Source: Saussurea involucrata
Lineage: Eukaryota; Streptophyta; Magnoliopsida; Asterales; Asteraceae
DNA: 64,000 nucleotides
Direction of reading: 5' to 3'
Assembly (NCBI GenBank): GCA_033807775.1
Contig: CM066324.1
Coordinates: forward strand, 134,717,501 to 134,781,500
Under the pieces are notes generated by a model that was not told the origin of the DNA, did not search any database, and worked only from the letters and a program-made list of their open reading frames with translations. Shown piece by piece: positions 1 through 10,700 of this stretch. Numbering within the stretch: the first letter of the stretch is position 1; each line of letters begins with the position of its first letter. The position numbers and the translations under genes were made by a program.

Positions 1-250
1 ATGATTTTTTTTAAAATCCGCCGAAAATATGTTTAAAAAAAATAAAAACATTATTTTTAAAATCCGTCGGAAAATCAAATCTCATAAATTTAAAAGATTT
101 TTTTTTAAAATCCGCCGAAAATCTGCTGAATATATTTTTTTTTAAAATAAAAAAATAATTTTTAAAATCCGCCGAAAATCTGTCGGAAAATTAAATCTCA
201 TAAATTTAAATGAAAATTAATTTTTTAAAAATCCGCCGAAAATATGATTA
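1..250. repeat. Cluster of CCGCCGAAAAT repeats, probably CACTA subterminal
   Basis: About seven copies of the motif AATCCGCCGAAAAT and variants, in AT-rich spacer and all in the same orientation. The same motif is dense at 5040-5460, next to a CACTA-type terminus, so this cluster may be the opposite subterminal region of the same element, whose left end would lie before the window. That pairing is inference. Confidence 0.5.
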
Positions 251-452
251 CAAAATTAATTTTAATCATACAAATAATAAAGAAAATTAAATCTTTTAGA
301 TATATTTAATGATAAATCATACCTAATTTACTTTATTGTATAACATATTGGCGAATACCCTATTTTCAAATTAAAATGCGTAGTATATACATTCGGTTCA
401 CAAAGCTGAAGTATACACGGGTATATATATTCGGTTCACATAACGTCTAAGC

Positions 453-456
<4 letters not shown>

Positions 457-514
<58 letters not shown>
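457..514. repeat. (TA)29 microsatellite
   Basis: An uninterrupted TA dinucleotide run. It abuts the left side of a short inverted-repeat element at 515-756. Confidence 0.95.
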
Positions 515-516
<2 letters not shown>

Positions 517-756
517 CAATTCGTACAAACTATACAAACCAATCTTGGCCGTTCATCAAGACTAATATATATCTGATTTTATTATGTTTCCTAATCTAAA
601 GTCATGATCATAATTAATGAACTTAATCATCTTCCACATATATCACAATCATTATTAATGAATGATAATAATTACCATAAATATATCTGTTGTTGCCTAA
701 ATTAGTGGTTTGCAAAGTTTGTACAAATTGTTTGGTTTGCAAAAGAAACTCACCCT
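515..756. mobile_element. Short inverted-repeat element flanked by TA repeats
   Basis: The left side (CGTACAAACTATACAAACCA) is an imperfect inverted match of the right side (TGGTTTGCAAAGTTTGTACA), and the right end reads AAGAAACTCACCCTATATAT. The same terminal design (AGGGG...CTTTTACAAACCA next to TA repeats) recurs in the larger element at 49311-50505, so both are probably one non-autonomous family that targets TA microsatellites. The left outermost part appears truncated. Confidence 0.5.
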
Positions 757-779
757 ATATATATATATATATATATATG

Positions 780-1385
780 GTCACATACATACTTATTGAT
801 ATTTGTGGGCTTCAATGGACCGTTATGGGCTTAATGGACCGTATTGGGCTTTAGTGAACCGTATTGGGCTGCCAAGTGGATCTTGCAGGGGTTTATTGGA
901 CCCAAATGGTCGTTAATGAATCCAACAGGGGTTTATTGGATCCAAATGGCCGTTAATGAATCCTATTGGGGTTTCAGTGATCTACTAGGTGTTAATCAAC
1001 TCAATTGAACTTTAATGGGCTTATGGAACGGTTTGGGCTTTAATTGACCGTGTTGGGCCTTTATGAATCGTATTGTGCTTTAATGGACCGTATTGACCTT
1101 TAATCGTTTGTATGTATATACATGTATGTATGTGTGTATACATATGTAAGTGCTTATATGTATACAATACATACTATACATATATATATATGTGTATGTA
1201 AGTTTGTATATATGTCATTAAGAGTACTTGAAGTCCATCAAAGCCCGATCAAGTTCATCAAGTGTCACTGAAGTCCATAAAGGTCTATACAGTGCATTAA
1301 CAATCACTAAGTCAAATATGATTCGTCAAGGACCATTATAGTTCATAAAGAGTACTTGGAATCCATCAAGGCCCGATCAAGTTCA
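780..1385. repeat. Degenerate tandem repeats, no gene
   Basis: A GGGCTTTAATGGACCGTATT-like phrase recurs about eight times with variable spacing, including a near-exact pair around CAGGGGTTTATTGGA at about 887 and 929. A second phrase (AGTACTTGAAGTCCATCAAAG) recurs at about 1225 and 1347 in the opposite sense. No open reading frame is supported. Confidence 0.6.
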
Positions 1386-1390
1386 TTAAG

Positions 1391-4140
1391 GGTGCGTTTG
1401 GTACGCAGACAAGATAGAACAGAACAGGACAGGACAGAACAGCTGTTTAGCGTTTGGTAGACAGAACTTGACAGAACAGAACATATAACATTAGACAAAA
1501 TAAAATTAAATAAAAATTAAAGAATTAGTGAGCAAGTCCCATATATATTTTTGTTGTTGTTGCTTTTTGGTGATTTTCTATGTTTCATGGAGTAAGTATT
1601 TGGACTTATGTGAGCAAGAGGAGCCTCATGTAGCCATAAATTAGGTTGGCCAAACTGGAGAGTGAAACCTGATGCGGTTAGTGCATCGCATATAAATATT
1701 GCGATGTTAGTGGCCCTAGTGAGCATACTGTACGTAAATGGAGTTCATGAGGCCAGATAATGGGATAGCGAGACTCCAATCTATATATGCGCACTAGATG
1801 TGTCGTATAAAGGGCACAGTGTGCATAAAACTCAACCTAGCTAATGGCATAAGAACCATCACCAAATTTTGGTGACTTCCCTGGCAATTTTAGTTTGTCT
1901 AGTTAGTAAGTTTTGAATTAAGAGTTTTATAGTTAGGAACTATATTAAATTGTGTTAACATTACCATGTCATATATTATTCATCAGCTCTTGTTCCAAGT
2001 CTTGAGTGGTTGGACTTGGAATGGAGTATTTAACATTTATCGACACCAAAAGGGGTTGCACAACTTTCTATCCTTACGCGTAGGTTCATCAGGTTGAAGA
2101 TCACTTACGAGTTACGACACACACATAATCATTCTTATCATTATTTATATTGTTTCTTTACTATACATATCTTATAATTTTTTATTAATAGATGTAGTTT
2201 ATTTGTAAACCATCAACCTGAATTGGATTTTTATTAGACCAAAATGTTGTTTTTGGCACACATCAATATAGGTATTTAGTATTAATTGGTTTGAGGTTCG
2301 AAACTAATATTATCATATTTAAAAGTAAAACCTAGAGTTGCTTAGGTGGCATAATGAGAAGACTTCGTTCTCATTTATCTTTTTTCTTATAGTTTTGAAT
2401 TTTTTTAATAAAAAACTTCTCACTACATAATTAGCTTTAACTTTTGACTTACATAACTTCCAAGAGATATTCATTATATACCCTTTCATCTTTCCATGCA
2501 CTAATTACATAAAAACCTACAATAAATGATGTGACACATTTGCTATAAAATGATTCTTTCTAGAGGTAAGTTAAACACTTTTTTTACCTTCTCAGTCTCT
2601 TAATCTATGTCTCTCTATTTCCTTACCAATTACCCCCACTGACAAATATACATACACATGAGTTCAATCGGGTAAATCGGCACAACTCTCAAATTGTTCA
2701 TTACGGCATTATACACGTGTTTATCAATATAATATATAAGAAGGAATTGGAGCATTGATCTATCGAGACTTCAGAGTTATGTGAGAATTTTGATTTGCAT
2801 TTTGTTTTTGTTGTCTTTATAGGTTGCGGGACTAAATATATGTTGGAGTTCGAGGAGAAGTTGCCCGATTCAAGTACACTAAATGTGGATTCTCATCTTT
2901 ATCTTTTATGTTTCTTATAGTTTATCAATTTATATATTTATAAGAAAAAACACCGACAATAAGGTGACGTTTTTTTAGAATCTCAATCCCAATTTTCTTT
3001 GTTGTCAAATTTTAACTTTTTTATCGATGTAACTATTATCAAAATCTTAAATTGATTAGACTATTCATTTTTAATTATTGGTTACGCCCAATAATTTTTT
3101 AATTATTTTATTTAACATGACTCATATTTTTATTTACATAATATATACATTTATATATATATATATATATAACCAAAATAATTATAAACTCATTTACATA
3201 AATGAAATACGATCACAATAGAAATATTTTTATTTATATACACGAGACTTGAATATAATAATATGTATATTTTTATATATTTTTTTGAATTTTTGTTATT
3301 GATGTAATTATTTTACCAAACATTAGAAATGATGTTGATTTTAGTAAATCGATAATTTTGTACCATTTAAATGTATATGTTGATGGAACGATATTTTGTT
3401 AATTTATTATAGTTGCCAATAAACTATTGAAAATATTGGCGAGTCAAACATGTATTATATTTAATTTTAGTGGATATAATATTTTCAATTTACCATTACA
3501 AACTTTCTATAAATTCTTTTTTGTGCAATTCACACTTGCAAGTTACAAATAAAATTTTAGGTAGACTACAAATTTGGTTCCATAGCTTAAATAAAATAAT
3601 TTTTTTCTTTGAAGTTTTAAATTTTCAAAATGTTCATCGGGATTTGTAAAAACCTTTAAATTTGGCTTTTCTTTCTAACAATTATTAAATAATTTTATTA
3701 TCAAACATCAAATTAACTATTCATCTTCGCGAGTTGCACTCAATTTTTTTTATTTCTTATATGTCAAATAACTTTAGATTTTTATTTACATAATATTAAT
3801 AAATATATGTAATTATTATGTTTAAAAACTCATTTATATAAATGAAATTATGATTAACATGTAGAATCTTAATTACAAGACATTAGCATATAATAATATG
3901 TGTATTGTTTATGTATCTACATAAGAATAAATTGATTATAATTAAAATATAATTAAATAAAATGAAGATAGTGTTTATAATACTTTAAGATGATTATCGA
4001 TTATATAATTTACATAACACTTTTTACATTTATTTACTAAATCCCTACACACACAAGTTTCAATCATTTTTTTAACACAACATATATATATCTATATATA
4101 TATATATATTGATTTGTATTGTTTTTAGTACAACATAATA
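1391..4140. other. AT-rich non-coding stretch with transposon remnants
   Basis: The start (GGGTGCGTTTGGTACGCAG after TTAA) resembles the terminus of a MITE or hAT-like element, but I find no matching inverted end. The rest is AT-rich with short TA tracts (about 3152, 4078). It presumably includes the body of the Helitron whose 3' end lies at 4175; I could not place that Helitron's 5' TC end. Confidence 0.4.
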
Positions 4141-4175
4141 TTGTCATCGCGCAACGCGCGATGCCGAACACTAGT
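4141..4175 (+). mobile_element. Helitron 3' terminus
   Basis: A GC-rich hairpin (ATCGCGC, 3-nt loop, GCGCGAT; 4146-4162) stands 8 nt before CTAG followed by T (4171-4175). This is the classic Helitron 3' end: a short hairpin just upstream of CTRR, with insertion before T. The surrounding sequence is AT-rich, so the hairpin stands out. The body of the element lies to the left; its start is not identified. Confidence 0.65.
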
Positions 4176-4224
4176 ATTATCATAAATTTGATGGACTCAA
4201 ATTCCCAACCCAAGAGCCTACTAT

Positions 4225-4374
4225 TGTAACATCCCAGGCCAACCATATCAGATATTGTCCGTTTTGTCCGCACACCTGAACTCACGGTTTTAAAACGCGT
4301 CTGATAGGGGAGGTATCAAGTTCCTCTTATAAGGCAACCTTTGTTCCCCTCCCCAACCATTGTGGGATCTTACA
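4225..4374 (-). mobile_element. 150-bp TRIM-like solo LTR, TSD ACTAT
   Basis: The segment begins TGTAACATCCCA and ends TGGGATCTTACA, has the TG..CA form of an LTR, and is flanked on both sides by ACTAT (4220-4224 and 4375-4379). The minus-strand reading contains an ACAATATCTGATATGG-like core and a TTATAAGAGG TATA-like box, which resemble the short LTRs of plant TRIM elements. No PBS or internal region remains, so it is best explained as a solo LTR. Confidence 0.75.
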
Positions 4375-4678
4375 ACTATCAACAAAAATTATTGCTTAAT
4401 TCTGAATGATGAACGGTGTTATTTTATGCTTGAAAATACTGCTCAATATCACCAAATATGAAAGCTATTACTATGACTATTTATTTGTTTATACCCAGAT
4501 CTTTTCCAAGGGAAATAAAATTGCAGCTTTATTATTCAAAGTCACTCTATGCAAATTTGAACTTGAACACACTTTAGCATGTGTGTACCAATTTTTTTTC
4601 ATTAAATGATGTTTATCAATTTGATTTTTAATTCATATTAAATATTTTAACGTCTTTTTTATTTTTAGCACATCGTTG

Positions 4679-4881
4679 AGAACTTAATGAGCTCGTTGAG
4701 AACTTAATGAGCTCGTTGAGAACTTAAAGAGTTGAAGCAAGATTTGAAGCAACGAGACGAGGAACATCGGACAGAGGATGAGAGACGTCGTTTGAAAGAA
4801 GTAATTTTTCGAGCACAATATGAAGAGATGTGCGCGTTGGTCAAAAGTCTAAGTCAAAATACGCCGCCTCCGCCTCCGTAG
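4679..4881 (+). pseudogene. Damaged last exon of a CACTA element gene
   Basis: After a plausible acceptor (TTTTTAG at 4672-4678), an open stretch rich in Lys, Glu, Arg and Gln, likely helical or coiled-coil, runs to a PPPPP tail and a TAG at 4879-4881. CACTA transposon proteins often end in a charged helix, so this is probably the C-terminus of the element gene. The first 60 bp are three near-perfect 20-bp repeats (CGTTGAGAACTTAATGAGCT) that put stops in the frame, so the exon is broken or expanded. Family assignment rests mainly on position, about 600 bp inside the CACTA terminus. Confidence 0.45.
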
Positions 4882-5039
4882 TGATTATGAAACTTTTATT
4901 ATTGTGTTCTGTGTTATTTGAGCGAATTTGGGACAACTATTTGGTCGTTTTGGCCCGAACAATGTATTGGGCGTTTTAATTTATGATATTTAGCATTTTA
5001 GCAGATTTTACAGTTTTTAGCAGGTTTTTTGAATAAAAA

Positions 5040-5460
5040 AAACAGGTTTAGCAGTTTTCATTTGATTCTTAAAAATCAGCTATTTTTTCGGCGGATTTAT
5101 TCGCCGAAAAACATAAGAAATAAATATTAAATCAATAAATTAAAAATAATTAAAAATATTTTCGGCGGATTATTCCGCCTGAAATCCGCCGAAAATATTA
5201 TTTTTTATTAATTTATAAGTAAATAAATAAACAAAAAAAAATATTGCAGGCGGAAAAATCTGTCGAAAATATAATTTTTAATCATGTTGTTAATTAAAAT
5301 TTTGTTAATTATGCCTATTTTTTCCCGACGGATTTTCAGCGGAAAAATCCGCCGAAAACAGTATCCGCCGAAAATAGTCAATCTCGGCGCCCATTTTTCC
5401 GACGACTGCATCCGCCGAAAATAGTGTTTTACGGCGGATTTTCGGCGGATTTTTCCGCCT
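5040..5460. repeat. CACTA subterminal GGCGGATTT repeats
   Basis: At least fifteen copies of TTCGGCGGATT or its complement, in both orientations, some arranged as palindromes (TTTTCGGCGGATTATTCCGCC). Such arrays bind transposase accessory proteins in En/Spm-type elements; binding here is inferred. Confidence 0.75.
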
Positions 5461-5581
5461 GAAATCTGGTTTTGTTTAGTAGTGATATACGTATGCGTAT
5501 GTGTATCTTAAGATTAAATAAATACGTACTAGTATAAATATAAGATCGAGAAATAGGTATATTGACGGAAATAGCCAATTA

Positions 5582-5864
5582 GGGGTGTTTGGGATTGCTT
5601 ACTTAAAACAACTTATGCTTATTTTTAAAAATGATTATCAACTTATGTGGTGATAAAAAATAGTTTTATAGAAAGGGGTAATAAAGTAAATAAACAGTTT
5701 TAAATAAGTTGGAATGGAGTAACTTATCAAAAACAACGTATTTGCGTGTGGAAAAGTTATAAACACTTTTTATTTTTTCAATCCAAACACTAGATATGAC
5801 TTATTTGCGGCGTACAAAAACAATAAGCAAATAAGTCAAAAGAATAAGCAATCCCAAACCCCCC
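5582..5864. mobile_element. 283-bp MITE, TSD TTA
   Basis: The left end GGGGTGTTTGGGATTGCTTA matches the inverted right end TAAGCAATCCCAAACCCCCC. TTA flanks both sides (5579-5581, 5865-5867). A 3-bp TTA TSD with G-rich terminal inverted repeats is the pattern of PIF/Harbinger-type (Tourist-like) MITEs. No coding capacity. Confidence 0.8.
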
Positions 5865-6218
5865 TTAATCTGTCCTCTTCAATTTACTTTAAAGCCATAT
5901 GTATTTGTATAAACCACTTTTTCAACTTTAAAAAATGGAAAAATATGTGGTTTACACTTATAATTAAAAAAATATTTTAATTTACATCATCATAATTAAT
6001 TAGTTAGTTTACTTTATATTTCTTAATTACTTTTTTTATTTTTCGTTTACATCCTTCTTATATTAAAAATACGGCTTTATTATAAATTTTACCATTATAG
6101 TCGTATCAGTAATACATTTAAAACGAGCTCAATATTAACTATTTTTGGATTTAATATATATATATATATTATTAAATATTATAGATGTTTTCGAAATATT
6201 TTTAGTACTTACATTTTA

Positions 6219-6335
6219 GGGAAATTAATTAAAATACCCCAAGTTTGACCAACTGTTACCGAAATACCCTAAATATCTCCCACTTTGCAAAAATACCCTT
6301 TTTCCGCGATGGGAGCCCGCGATCGCGGGCCAGGG
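6219..6335 (+). repeat. Left terminal inverted repeat of the ULP1 MULE
   Basis: About 117 bp pair with 21972-22088 at roughly 80% by eye, including the ATACCC, CTCCCA and CAAAAATACCC blocks and an AGCCCGCGATCGCGGGC palindrome. The first ~85 bp recur at the left end of the second MULE (50911). Confidence 0.85.
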
Positions 6336-6555
6336 ACCATTTCTGACACTTTTTTAAACTTGTAGGGACCATTTTTGAAAAATGGCATCCCGCGATCGCG
6401 AAGGAATCCCGCGATGGGATTATTTTGTGACTTTTCAATTGCAAGGGACCATTTCTGACACTTTTTTAAACTTGTAGGGACCATTTTTGAAAAATGGCAT
6501 CCCGCGATCGCGAAGGAATCCCGCGATGGGATTATTTTGTGACTTTTCAATTGCA
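6332..6555. repeat. 112-bp tandem duplication inside the MULE left end
   Basis: Two nearly identical 112-bp copies start AGGGACCATTTCTGACAC at 6332 and 6444. Each carries the CCCGCGATCGCG motif and a GGAATCCCGCGATGGGATT block. Confidence 0.9.
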
Positions 6556-6639
6556 AGGGACCATTTTTGAAAAATTCCAGGGACCATTTATGAAAAATTC
6601 ACCCGCGTTTGACACTGTTCACCCCGCTTTCGTCCAATT

Positions 6640-7378
6640 TGATGCATTTGAATTGGAATGTTACACTTTCAACCCCTATACTTATTTACTAAATTTACTT
6701 TATACCTTTTACTTTCATTATTTTAATTTTACATTTAACACATATAATCGTTTATTAACTAAAATATGTTAAAAAATACGTTTTAATTTTAACAAATTAC
6801 ACCATTATAATCGTCTCTTCGATACGTTCGAAATGAGCCCAATCTTGATTTTTTTTGGATTTATATATTTTAATATATATCATATACAGTTATACACTAC
6901 ATAGCTAATTAATGAGAATTTAGATCAGATTTATATGGTACTATCAAATGCAAGTTTCTATAATATAGATATTGTTCTACATTACATGATACCAATTTTT
7001 GCATCATATGAATCACTTCCAGACAACAAGAACCAATACCCCAATAATCTCTGTATTAGGATTATCGCAAGTTTCATAAACCTACTTACTAGGTGTTGGA
7101 AATATGGGTTTTACTAAACTTTGGACGCATTTAAATTTATATATATGTGTTATATATAACTAACTTTTAGTAGGTTTATGTTCTTCTATATGAGATCTTC
7201 GAAATGATATATAATGCGTCCAAAATAGAGTATGTGTGAAAGAGATATCGATACTCAAAGTTGAGTAAATGGATGAAATTAGCAAAAACCAAATGAAGTA
7301 AACAGTAAGTCAATCACAATACTTTAACAAAATAAGTTAATACTAAAAATAACAATTATTTAATGTTACATAAACAAC
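6640..7378. other. AT-rich internal MULE sequence shared with the Pack-MULE
   Basis: Positions 6660-6890 (TACACTTTCAACCCCTATAC onward) are closely similar to 23025-23250 in the Pack-MULE, so the two elements share subterminal sequence as well as termini. The remainder up to 7378 is the 3' flank of the ULP1-like gene; I see no further gene. Confidence 0.7.
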
Positions 7379-7786
7379 CTAAGTTTGATTTATTTGACAA
7401 TGCGCATAAATGGACTCCGCCATATGTATGCGAAATGCCTTGGCCTCGACCTCGGTCTGGTCAGGGTGTACAAATACCACATCGTTATTTATCAAGATGC
7501 TGGCATTACGACATACCCAGACACCGCAATCCGCATTCATCCCGCCCTGCTGGGGTGTATTCTTGGCGAACTTATGGCGAAAGAGCTCTGACCTATCGCG
7601 ACGCCTCGTGTCCTTGACCCGACAAAAGAAGTCAAATAGCACATCTTTAAACATTCTCATCTGGTCTTCCAATTGGTCTCTGAAGAGACTGGCACTATCG
7701 CTGTCATATATGGTCATGGTCATAGCGTCAAGCTCAAACACTCCGAGCAGCCAATGTTTGGGATGAATGCATATTGGGATGTACAC
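7379..7786 (-). CDS. Exon 11: ULP1/SENP-like catalytic domain
   Basis: The exon follows a TTTCAG acceptor at 7787-7792 and encodes 135 residues. It holds the C48 catalytic set in the expected order: His in HWLLGVF (about residue 11), Asp in IYDSDS (about residue 28), and Cys in NADCGVWVC, preceded by the Gln-containing PQQGG oxyanion region (about residues 80-95). The spacing fits ULP1 C-terminal domains. Exon 10 (7865-8035) supplies the preceding Trp-rich strands ending WALLDV, which join in frame to VYIPICIHPKHW. No catalytic residue appears lost, so the domain itself looks intact although the upstream reading frame has a stop. Confidence 0.85.
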   Translation of the reverse strand: MYIPICIHPKHWLLGVFELDAMTMTIYDSDSASLFRDQLEDQMRMFKDVLFDFFCRVKDTRRRDRSELFRHKFAKNTPQQGGMNADCGVWVCRNASILINNDVVFVHPDQTEVEAKAFRIHMAESIYAHCQINQT

Positions 7787-10700
7787 CTGAAATATTACAA
7801 TATTAGACAACTTAGTTAGCAACAAAACAACTTAAATAAAATAAGAGTAAAACGATTTACATACCACATCGAGGAGAGCCCAAGAAACCCCTTCCACGCC
7901 GTTGCATGAGTTGGCCACGGAGGCGGGACCTTGATGGGGGAGCAACAGGTAGGGAAAGAAAATATTATACATTATGGTCCACCTCGTGTCTGTTCCACGA
8001 TGTCTTTGCAGCAGCGAGACCCAACAATCGATGTGCTATACATAAAAAATAGATGGTTAGACATGTATTATAAATATATTTGATTATATGACTATAGTTA
8101 AACTTCATACTAACCACATCCTGTAACTCAGACTCCAAAGGGTCATCCGCCAGCAATACTTGGAAAAAGCGGGGGGTGATTTCCATGCTCAAGTAAGGGA
8201 CGAATATCATGGGGGAGAGGCGACCAGTCCGACACATCCTCAATATTTCCGATGCCGGTTGAGGCTCCGGTGAAGGGACCTTTCCCTTTTTCTTTCCTCC
8301 CTTATTTCCCCTCGCTTTCTTTGCTTGTCTTTTAGCGGCCGGTGGTGTCGTAGATCCTTGTTGGCCAAACGGGTGACGAAACCATTGTGAAATTTTATGC
8401 GACCGCTTTTGAGGGAGCGGGGTCACCTGTGGTGGTGGATCTACAACATCCATCGAGTCATCGTCAGGCTCCGAGAAGTGCTCCGAGAAGTGATCCTGGA
8501 TAATAGGAGACCCCGTCTGAAAATTACGTTACTCAATGTTTTAAGTACAATTTAGAAAATGTTCACAATTAAACCAAAACTACCAAAATAACTTACAGTA
8601 TGCATTTCCGGCCTGTAATAGTCATCGGCCGAACCGCCAAAGATGTTTGTGTATGCCCCCGACATCCCGGCCTGCGTGACATTGATCATTAAAATAGTTA
8701 CAAAATTAGGAACAAACATATAACTATAATGGTTACTCAGTGTCACTTACACTCTCCGGGATAGTAGAATAGGATGTGGCCACGAACGGCGTTTGGGACA
8801 TCCCGGCCCCCGACATCCCGGCCTACGTGACATTGATCATTAAAATAGTTACAAAATTAGGAACAAACATATAACTATAATGGTTACTCAGTGTCACTTA
8901 CACTCTCCGGGATAGTAGAATAGGATGTGGTGGTGAACGGCGTTTGGGACATCCCGGCCCCCGACATCCCGGCCTGCGTGACATTGATCATTATAAGAGT
9001 TACAAACTTAGGAACAAACATATAACTATAATGGTTACTCAATGTCACTTACATTTTCAGGGAATGACGGATAGGATGTGGTGGCAAACGTCGCCTGTGC
9101 CCCCTGTCCGAACGGAGCGGGGATCGGTGTCGTACTCGACAGCTAAAACAAATTTAGAACGTAATATTAATATACAAACTAAATAAACGTGGCCAACAAA
9201 TTAAGTTAAACACTAACATTGACAGCGCTAAACTGTCTGTAGAATCCCTCCAGAAGCTGTACACGTGACTCTAGCGGTCCGTGGACGTAGTCCCACAGGT
9301 GCTCATGAGAGCCACGCTGTGGCTCGTAGGAAGGGGCCGCCTCATATGGATTGTAGGAGGAGGAACGAGCCGGCTGGTAGGAGGAGGAACGAGCCGGCTG
9401 GTAGGAGGAGGAACGGGCCGGCTGCTAGGAGGAGGAAGGGGGCGGCTGGTATCCACCGGAAGGGGGCCTGTCGTCGTCTTCCTCATCTTCGGAAGTAGGG
9501 GGACGTCGAGCCCTTTCCGCCTCTGCGTCAATAAAGGCCACGCTGTCTCTGTACCAATCTGTGCCCATCTCGTCGACAGTAGGCACAAGGCGATCGAAAG
9601 GCAAGAGTGGCTGCTAAATATATGATAAAACATAAAAGAAATTAATAAGCGGGACTAACGTATGCAAATTGTAAACATAGTAAAAGAACTTACATTTCTA
9701 GACGCATTGAAGAACTGAAACCAAAGCGACCTACTTAGGGTAACACGCTTGTCCCAACGGGTTCCCCTAAGTACTCGATCGTCGCGCTTGACGAAATATC
9801 GGATTGATGCGGGAAACATCTCCAAGATCCATATCTGGAATTAGACAAGAAGAGCAAGTACGTAAAAAGAAAAGCCAAACAGTTTGTATGTATTATTAAC
9901 AATTGTTATACTACGTATCTAACCTTGAAGGCGTATGTAAAACCACAAAGATTCATCTTTGCATGTCGATCAACGCGTCTGGCTATGGCTCGGTGCAGAA
10001 TAGAGTAGCAATGTATCCAGATATGGCTACCCCACGGGTAGCTGTTAAACAGCTCAAGGTCCTCGACGGCCCTAAGGACCGTCTCGGAAGCATACTGGCT
10101 ATACTCACGGCCCAGGAAGCCCATATCCACGATCACCACCAAGCATACACGGACAGCATCGTCGTCGGTTAGGGCACTAAGGCCCTCTTTCATCATGTCC
10201 CGGGCTGCCTTCAGCTTCAAACGAGATGCTGAAATGCCCCAAACCCTAGGAACGAAGGAGCAGTCTTCTAAGGGAGGAATGGGGGGAGCCTCTCCAAAAC
10301 GTAGTCCTGTAATTAGACAGAACTCACGACGCCCAAAATGCAATTGAGAGCCGAAGAAATCAAAATGCATCTCCTCCGGCTCAGCGTTGGCGCCCTCGAC
10401 CTCCAACTGTAGAAACATGTGTACTAGCGTAGGGTCGCCACCAGAGTAAGACACATCCATCCATGGCCCGAACGGTGTCCCTCTATAGATGGTCTCAAGG
10501 GTATCCGCGCGATCACCTAATCCCCTAAAGAGCGCTCCTAATTCCTCGATGTAGGAAACTTTGCACCTTACCGTCAAGTCGATGTTAAAGAAATCCTTCT
10601 ACATAGTCATTCATAGATGTTATAGTTAGTGTTATATATAGATGCTGCGGTTTATTTTATTTTATATAGATGTTGCGGTTTATTTTATTTCAACGTATCA

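Larger units (their letters stand above)
4600..5484 (+). mobile_element. Right end of a CACTA (En/Spm) transposon
   Basis: Position 5484 ends a sequence whose reverse complement starts CACTACTAAACAAAACC, the CACTA superfamily hallmark. The next three bases, ATA, would be one copy of the 3-bp TSD. Immediately inside is a dense subterminal array of TTTTCGGCGGATTT in both orientations (5040-5460), as expected for TnpA-type binding repeats. A terminal exon remnant of an element gene lies at 4679-4881. The left end is not seen; the similar repeats at 1-250 may belong to it. Confidence 0.75.

Noticed and set aside
1391..1500. Possible full hAT/MITE element starting GGGTGCGTTTGGTACGCAG
   Set aside because: No inverted partner terminus or TSD could be found, so only one possible end is noted.
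7363..7766. Plus-strand frames over the ULP1 domain
   Set aside because: Antisense to the exon with the His-Asp-Cys catalytic motifs.
9265..9633. Three overlapping Pro/Arg/Gly-rich frames on both strands
   Set aside because: Alternative frames of exon 4 of the ULP1-like gene; the splice-consistent frame is the one encoding SSSYQPAR.
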